In this document: one piece after another, positions 59,671 through 64,000 of the stretch
How the letters are laid out: each line of letters begins with the position of its first letter
How positions within the stretch are numbered: the first letter of the stretch is position 1
Notes under the pieces: model-generated
Told to the model about the DNA's origin: nothing
What the model saw: the letters and a program-made list of their open reading frames with translations, nothing else
Databases searched by the model: none
Translations under genes and position numbers: made by a program
Source of the DNA: Micromonospora arida
Lineage (GTDB): Bacteria; Actinomycetota; Actinomycetes; Mycobacteriales; Micromonosporaceae
Assembly (NCBI RefSeq): GCF_003857035.1
Contig: NZ_QGSY01000230.1
Location: forward strand, 1-64,000
DNA length: 64,000 nt
Direction: 5' to 3'

Positions 59671-61158
59671 TCACCATGCCGTATCCGTGCTCCTGTTCGA
59701 CTTCGGCCACCGGTCGGTGGCCTGGGATGGGGGTGCGGTCCGCGTCCGGTCCGGCTCGTCGGAGCCGGTCGTTCGCGGTGAGCTGAGTGCGGCCAGTGCC
59801 TCGCTGCGGTCCGGCTGGGGCCGGGGCGCTGGAGCGTCGGTGGACGCCGTGGCATTGGTGCGCCCGGCGGCGGTGACCACTGCGGCCAGCCCGGTGGTGA
59901 GCGGAACGGCGGCGATCAGGCCGAGGGTGGCGACCGCGCTGCGGACGATCTCCTGCGCGAGGAACTCACTGGTGAGGATCTGCCCGATCGGCCGCGAGTC
60001 GGCGGTGAGCAGGAGCAGCAGGGGCAGTGACGCGCCCGCGTACGCCAGCACGATGGTGTTGACAGTGGAGGCGATGTGCGCGCGGCCGACCCGGGTGGCG
60101 GCACGGTACAGCTGCAACCGGGTCAGCCCGGGGTTGGCGTTCGCCAGTTCGGTGACGGTGGCCGCCTGGGTGACCGTCACGTCGTCGAGCACCCCGAGCG
60201 ATCCGATGATGATCCCGGCGAGCAGCAGACCGTGCAGGTCCACATCGCCCTGGAACATCGACAGGGTGGTGGCGTCCTCGCTGCCGAAGCCGGTGAGGTG
60301 GGTCGCGGCCGTGGCGATGGTGGCGAGCACGCCGGTCAGCACCAGGCTGCCCAGGGTGCCCAGCACCGCGACCGAGGTCTGTGCGGTGACCCCGTGGGTC
60401 AGATAGAGCACCACGAACATGATCAGGGCCGCGCCGACCACCGCCACCAGCAGCGGTGACCTGCCGGCGCTGATTCCCGGCAGCACGAAGGTGAGCAGGA
60501 TGGCGAAGCTGGCGGCCAGCCCGGCGAGCGCGGCCAGACCTCGCCACCGACCGAACGCGACGATCGCGGCCGCGAAGACCACCGCCAGCCACACCATCGG
60601 GGTGCCGCGTTGGTGCTCGGCGATGTTCCAGTTGCTGGTGGTGGGATCGGTCGGGTCGGCCAGCTCGACCAGGATGACCTCGTCGCCGACCTCGACCCGG
60701 GGTGCGCCGGGTCCGTCGGGCACCGGAGTCCGTACCTGCTGGCCGGCGGTCGGCCCGTCGTCCACCCGGACGTCGACAGTGCCGCACCGCCCGTCGCCGA
60801 CCCTCGGTGTGCCCTCGGGAACCGACGGCACCGACGGGCACGGCTCGCTCACCACCCGGGTGACAGTGCCGGGGTAGCGCGGCACGTCCGCACCACCGTC
60901 GGTCTGCGGTGACCCGCCGCGCGGCCAGAGCAGCGCCGCGGCCAGCACTGTGGCGACGAAGAGGGGTACCACCGTCACGACGAGGATCCGTCGCACCCGT
61001 GGTGGGGCGGACGGAGCGGGGTGAGTGTGGCCGGAACCCAAAGCGAGACTCCCAACGGTCCGGTGCGGGATACGGGTCAACGGGCCGGGCGGTTCACCAA
61101 TGCGGTGGAAACGCGGCGGACGGCGGGGCGGATCGCTGCCCGACGACCGCTTGATCAC
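59671..61158 (-). CDS. YibE/F-family membrane protein
   Basis: A 495-residue protein. After a membrane segment (about residues 58-80) comes an extracytoplasmic OB-like part (PRVEVGDEVILVEL). YibE/F then spans about eight segments: FGRWRGLAALAGLAASFAIL, FQGDVDLHGLLLAGIIIGSLGVLDDVTVTQA and VNTIVLAYAGASLPLLLLL (each in part). The C-terminal 75 residues are hydrophilic. Function of YibE/F is unknown. The GTG at 61158 is tentative; a start closer to the membrane segment is possible. Confidence 0.83.
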   Translation of the reverse strand: MIKRSSGSDPPRRPPRFHRIGEPPGPLTRIPHRTVGSLALGSGHTHPAPSAPPRVRRILVVTVVPLFVATVLAAALLWPRGGSPQTDGGADVPRYPGTVTRVVSEPCPSVPSVPEGTPRVGDGRCGTVDVRVDDGPTAGQQVRTPVPDGPGAPRVEVGDEVILVELADPTDPTTSNWNIAEHQRGTPMVWLAVVFAAAIVAFGRWRGLAALAGLAASFAILLTFVLPGISAGRSPLLVAVVGAALIMFVVLYLTHGVTAQTSVAVLGTLGSLVLTGVLATIATAATHLTGFGSEDATTLSMFQGDVDLHGLLLAGIIIGSLGVLDDVTVTQAATVTELANANPGLTRLQLYRAATRVGRAHIASTVNTIVLAYAGASLPLLLLLTADSRPIGQILTSEFLAQEIVRSAVATLGLIAAVPLTTGLAAVVTAAGRTNATASTDAPAPRPQPDRSEALAALSSPRTTGSDEPDRTRTAPPSQATDRWPKSNRSTDTAW

Positions 61159-61352
61159 GGACGGTCAGTGCTCGGCCCGGTCGGCCGGGGGCGACGCCAC
61201 GACGTGGCGGCGCCGGTGCCCGACTGTGCAGCGGCATTCGGAGGGCCATCGTGGGAGATGCTAGCCAGCCCTCCCGGGGGTTGCAGGTCGTGGCGGAGTG
61301 TCGGGCGGCCGAACCACTCGCGCGGCGGTCTCCGGGGCGGCATGTTGGAGTC

Positions 61353-63497
61353 ATGCCCGCTTCGTCACCGCCCGATCCAGACCGATCGCGACGCGCCGAA
61401 TCCATGCCGCACGACAAGCACGCCGGGCACGACGAGCACGCCGGGCACGACGAGCACGCCGGGCACGACGAGCACGCCGGGCACGACGAGCACGCCGGGC
61501 ACGACAAGCACGCCGGGCACGATCCGGCGATGTTCCGTCGCCGGTTCTGGGTCTGCCTGGTGTTGACCATCCCGGTGGTGCTGACGAGTCGTCTCGTGTC
61601 GGATCAGCTGGGCCTGGCCGGGGACGGCAGCGTCCCCGGTCAGGCCTGGGTGGGGCCGGTGCTCGGCTCGGTGGTGTTCTGGTGGGGTGGGTGGCCGTTC
61701 CTGGTCGGTGCGGTTCGGGAGGTGCGGGACCGGGCGCCCGGGATGGTGCTGCTGGTCGCGATGGCGATCACCGTCGCGTACGGCGCGTCCCTGGCGACCA
61801 GCGTCGGCGCCTTCGACCTGGACTTCTGGTGGGAGTTGGCCGCGCTGGTCACCATCATGCTGCTCGGGCACTGGCAGGAGATGAAGGCCATCGGGCAGGC
61901 CAGGGGAGCACTGGCGGCGCTGGCCGCGCTGTTGCCGGACGAGGCCGAACGGGTGGCGGCGGACGGGCGGGTCGAGGCGGTGCCGGTGACCGGTTTGCGG
62001 ATCGGCGACGTGGTGCTGGTTCGGCCGGGGGGTCGGGTGCCGGCGGACGGCCGGGTCGTCGAGGGCGGCGCCGAGCTGGACGAGTCGATGATCACCGGGG
62101 AGTCGCGGCCGGTCGCCCGGTCGACGGGCGACCGGCTGGTGGCCGGCACCGTCGCCACCGACTCGGCGATCCGGGTGCGCGTCGAGGCGTTGGGTGAGCA
62201 GACCGCCCTTGCCGGCATCCAGCGGATGGTCGCGCAGGCCCAGGCTTCCGGTGGCCGGGCCCAACTGTTGGCCGACCGGTTCGCCGCCGCGCTGTTCTAC
62301 CTGGCGACCGGCACCGCCGTGCTGACCGTGCTGGTCTGGACCGCGCTCGGTCAGCCGGACGAGGCGGTGGTCCGTGCGGTCACCGTCCTGGTGATCGCCT
62401 GCCCGCATGCGCTGGGTCTCGCCATCCCGCTGGTGGTCGCGCTCTCCACCGCGCTCGCCGCACGGTCCGGGATCCTGGTCAAGGACCGGTTGGCCCTGGA
62501 GCGGATGCGGACCGTCGGCGCGGTGCTCTTCGACAAGACCGGCACGCTGACCCGGGGCGAGCACGGGGTGACCGACCTGGTGACGGCGTCCGGCGTCGAG
62601 CGGGACGAGGTGCTGCGGCTCGCGGCCGGTGTCGAGTCGGACAGCGAACATCCGTTGGCCCGGGCGATCGTGGCGGCGGCCGGGCGCGCCGGTCCGGCCC
62701 GGGCCGCCGGGTTCCGGTCGCTGCCGGGCCGCGGTGTGAAAGCGACAATCGACGGTAGGGAGTACGCGGTGGGCGGGCCGGCGCTGCTGCGGGAGCTGGG
62801 CCTTCCGCTCCCGGCGGAGCTGGAGGCCGCGACCGGGCGGTGGTCGGCGCGGGGTGCCGCAGTGTTGCACCTGGTGCGGCTGCCGGACGCCGTGCTCGGT
62901 GCGTTCGCGTTGACCGACGAGGTGCGTCCGGAGGCCCGGCGCGCCGTCGACGAGTTGCGTGCCGAGGGTGTCCGCACCATCGCCATGATCACCGGTGATG
63001 CCCGGTCGGTCGCCGAGGCGGTCGCCGCCGACCTCGGCTTCCGACCTGGCGTCGACGAGGTCTTCGCCGAGGTGCTGCCGGCGGAGAAGGACGACCGGGT
63101 GGCCGAGCTCCAGCGGCGGGGGTTGGTCGTTGCGATGGTCGGTGACGGGGTGAACGACGCGCCGGCGCTGGCCCGGGCGGACGTGGGCATCGCGATCGGC
63201 GCGGGCACCGATGTGGCCATCGAGTCCGCCGGGGTGGTGCTGGCATCCTCGGACCCGCGCGGGGTGGGGGCCGTGGTCCGGCTGTCCCGGGCGTCGTACC
63301 GGAAGATGCGGCAGAACCTGGCCTGGGCGGCTGGCTACAACGTGGTGGCGCTGCCGCTGGCCGCCGGGGTGCTGGCCTGGGCCGGTGTGGCGTTGAGCCC
63401 GGCGGTGGCCGCGGTGCTGATGTCGGCGTCCACCATCGTGGTGGCGCTCAACGCGCAGTTGCTGCGCCGGGTCCGTCTCGACCCCGCGCCGGACTGA
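61353..63497 (+). CDS. CopB-type copper P-type ATPase with His-rich repeat
   Basis: A 714-residue P1B ATPase lacking an HMA domain. The N-terminus has six HAGHD(E/K/P) repeats (61419-61526). The membrane metal site is C350-P-H (VIACPHALGLAIP), the CopB type, rather than CPC of CopA. ITGES, phosphorylated D394 in DKTGTLTRG and GDGVNDAPAL complete the cycle motifs. It should export copper. ATG 61353 has GGAG only 2 nt away, so the start is uncertain; ATG 61404 would still keep the His repeats. It converges with csoR; their stops share the palindrome CTGAGCGCGCTCAG. Confidence 0.9.
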   Translation: MPASSPPDPDRSRRAESMPHDKHAGHDEHAGHDEHAGHDEHAGHDEHAGHDKHAGHDPAMFRRRFWVCLVLTIPVVLTSRLVSDQLGLAGDGSVPGQAWVGPVLGSVVFWWGGWPFLVGAVREVRDRAPGMVLLVAMAITVAYGASLATSVGAFDLDFWWELAALVTIMLLGHWQEMKAIGQARGALAALAALLPDEAERVAADGRVEAVPVTGLRIGDVVLVRPGGRVPADGRVVEGGAELDESMITGESRPVARSTGDRLVAGTVATDSAIRVRVEALGEQTALAGIQRMVAQAQASGGRAQLLADRFAAALFYLATGTAVLTVLVWTALGQPDEAVVRAVTVLVIACPHALGLAIPLVVALSTALAARSGILVKDRLALERMRTVGAVLFDKTGTLTRGEHGVTDLVTASGVERDEVLRLAAGVESDSEHPLARAIVAAAGRAGPARAAGFRSLPGRGVKATIDGREYAVGGPALLRELGLPLPAELEAATGRWSARGAAVLHLVRLPDAVLGAFALTDEVRPEARRAVDELRAEGVRTIAMITGDARSVAEAVAADLGFRPGVDEVFAEVLPAEKDDRVAELQRRGLVVAMVGDGVNDAPALARADVGIAIGAGTDVAIESAGVVLASSDPRGVGAVVRLSRASYRKMRQNLAWAAGYNVVALPLAAGVLAWAGVALSPAVAAVLMSASTIVVALNAQLLRRVRLDPAPD
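61419..61526 (+). repeat. Six 18-bp tandem repeats encoding HAGHDE
   Basis: Six in-frame copies of CACGCCGGGCACGACGAG and close variants encode a 36-residue His/Asp/Glu tract, probably a copper-binding arm of the ATPase. Near-identity of copies indicates recent expansion; copy number may vary. Confidence 0.92.
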
Positions 63498-63503
63498 GCG
63501 CGC

Positions 63504-63800
63504 TCAGCCGCGCTTCATGAGCCGGCCGACCGCCGCCATCATCTCGGTGGCCATCTCGTCGGCCCGACCCTCGGCGGCGCCCTCGTGCATGCAGTGCCGG
63601 GCGTGCCCGTCGAGCAGCCCGAGGGCCACCTTGTCGAGTGCGGCCTGGATGGCGGAGATCTGGGTGAGCACGTCGATGCAGTAGCGGTCGTCGTCGACCA
63701 TCTTCTCGATGCCGCGGACCTGCCCCTCGACGCGGCGGAGCCGCGTGAGCAGCTGGTCCTTGCTGGCGGTGTACCCGCGGATCGGGGTGGGTGCGGTCAT
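63504..63800 (-). CDS. csoR: CsoR-family copper-sensing repressor
   Basis: A 98-residue all-helical repressor. Copper ligands Cys 41, His 66 and Cys 70 have the spacing of CsoR (C...H..x3..C), in DRYCIDVL and DGHARHCMH. Copper binding releases it from DNA. TATCCT lies 7 nt before ATG 63800 with no ribosome site, so the transcript is leaderless; an operator sits just upstream of that box. It is divergent from the copper chaperone. Confidence 0.93.
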   Translation of the reverse strand: MTAPTPIRGYTASKDQLLTRLRRVEGQVRGIEKMVDDDRYCIDVLTQISAIQAALDKVALGLLDGHARHCMHEGAAEGRADEMATEMMAAVGRLMKRG

Positions 63801-63816
63801 GTGAACCAGGATAGCG

Positions 63817-63831
63817 TACCCCTGGGGGGTA
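63817..63831. promoter_or_regulatory. CsoR operator 1
   Basis: TACCCC-TGG-GGGGTA is a perfect dyad matching the known CsoR-type site. It is 3 nt upstream of the csoR -10 box, so CsoR should repress itself. Confidence 0.82.
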
Positions 63832-63855
63832 TGGTACGGTCGTCTTCGGGTGGGA

Positions 63856-63870
63856 TACCCCCACCGGGTA
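63856..63870. promoter_or_regulatory. CsoR operator 2
   Basis: TACCC-CCACC-GGGTA is a second dyad of the same type, 26 nt before the chaperone start, positioned to control that promoter. Confidence 0.65.
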
Positions 63871-63895
63871 CCGGTACCGAGAAGGAGACGATCCA

Positions 63896-64000
63896 ATGGT
63901 CGACACGACGTACCAGGTGCAGGGCATGACCTGTGGGCACTGCGTCAGCGCGGTGAGCGCCGAGGTCGGCGCGATCCCGGGCGTGCAGGACGTCCAGGTC
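63896..64000 (+). CDS. copZ: Copper chaperone CopZ-like (HMA domain), cut by window end
   Basis: The first 35 residues of a heavy-metal-associated domain protein: MVDTTYQVQGMTCGHCVSAV and onward, with the copper site GMTCGHC. GAAGGAG lies 8 nt before the ATG. It should carry Cu(I) to an exporter or to CsoR. The 3' end is outside the window, so it may be a free chaperone or the start of a CopA ATPase. Confidence 0.88.
   Translation, partial: MVDTTYQVQGMTCGHCVSAVSAEVGAIPGVQDVQV

Noticed and set aside
61419..61526. CRISPR-like array
   Set aside because: The repeats are contiguous 18-bp coding units without spacers and encode HAGHDE in frame.

Overview
The window is a very GC-rich actinobacterial chromosome segment, most likely from Micromonospora or a close relative in the Micromonosporaceae. 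This is inferred from gene content only: a futalosine hydrolase (menaquinone by the futalosine route), SepH, an F420-dependent PPOX-family enzyme, actinobacterial DUF3027, DUF2530 and DUF5941 proteins, an actinobacterial ESX (type VII) locus, and many leaderless promoters with a TANNNT box 6-7 nt before the start codon. Bases 1-19 are a Nextera/Tn5 mosaic-end adapter followed by G-rich tandem repeats, so the left edge is a contig end. No tRNA, rRNA, CRISPR array or complete mobile element was seen; the bulk is chromosomal housekeeping and envelope genes.

Layout. 0.3-8.2 kb: an HTH-acetyltransferase fusion, futalosine hydrolase coupled to an MFS protein, DUF3027 and DUF2530 proteins, an NCS2 purine permease, and a MarR-MFS efflux pair with operator dyads. 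8.3-11.9 kb: a small hypothetical, RNA 2',3'-cyclic phosphodiesterase, then a regulator joining an IS30-type HTH to a MarR-type wHTH, divergent from a DUF4097 protein and an alpha/beta hydrolase across a control region full of GTTGCAAC-type sites. 11.9-24.4 kb: sepH, serC, citrate synthase, pdxH-MFS, aldose epimerase-nitroreductase, acyl-CoA dehydrogenase, a DUF4230 protein, PspC and sdaA. 24.4-30.3 kb: an envelope glycopolymer locus (ABC exporter permease and ATPase, degenerate nucleotidyltransferase/CDP-alcohol phosphotransferase, GT2/glycerophosphotransferase fusion). 30.4-43.8 kb: sugar ABC ATPase, a thioesterase-like protein, a beta-phosphoglucomutase/GH65 phosphorylase pair, AI-2E-type exporter, hemerythrin, FUSC, secreted C39-like peptidase and small membrane proteins.

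44.5-56.9 kb is an ESX type VII secretion locus with alternating strands: a candidate secreted pair (one partner with WxG, the other with YxxxE), eccB, eccE, eccD, eccC, two WXG100 genes and mycP. 57-61.2 kb holds a beta-carbonic anhydrase with a divergent wHTH regulator, a secreted coiled-coil/M15-like protein preceded by a c-di-AMP (ydaO/yuaA) riboswitch, and a YibE/F membrane protein. 61.3-64 kb is a copper module: a CopB-type P-type ATPase with a histidine-rich repeat, CsoR, and the beginning of a CopZ-like chaperone; CsoR and the chaperone are divergent across two CsoR-type operators.

The most interesting points are the IS30-HTH/MarR regulator with its operator array, the split WxG/YxxxE secretion-signal pair inside the ESX locus, the CDP-alcohol phosphotransferase with a degenerate nucleotidyltransferase domain, and the c-di-AMP riboswitch on a secreted cell-wall protein.
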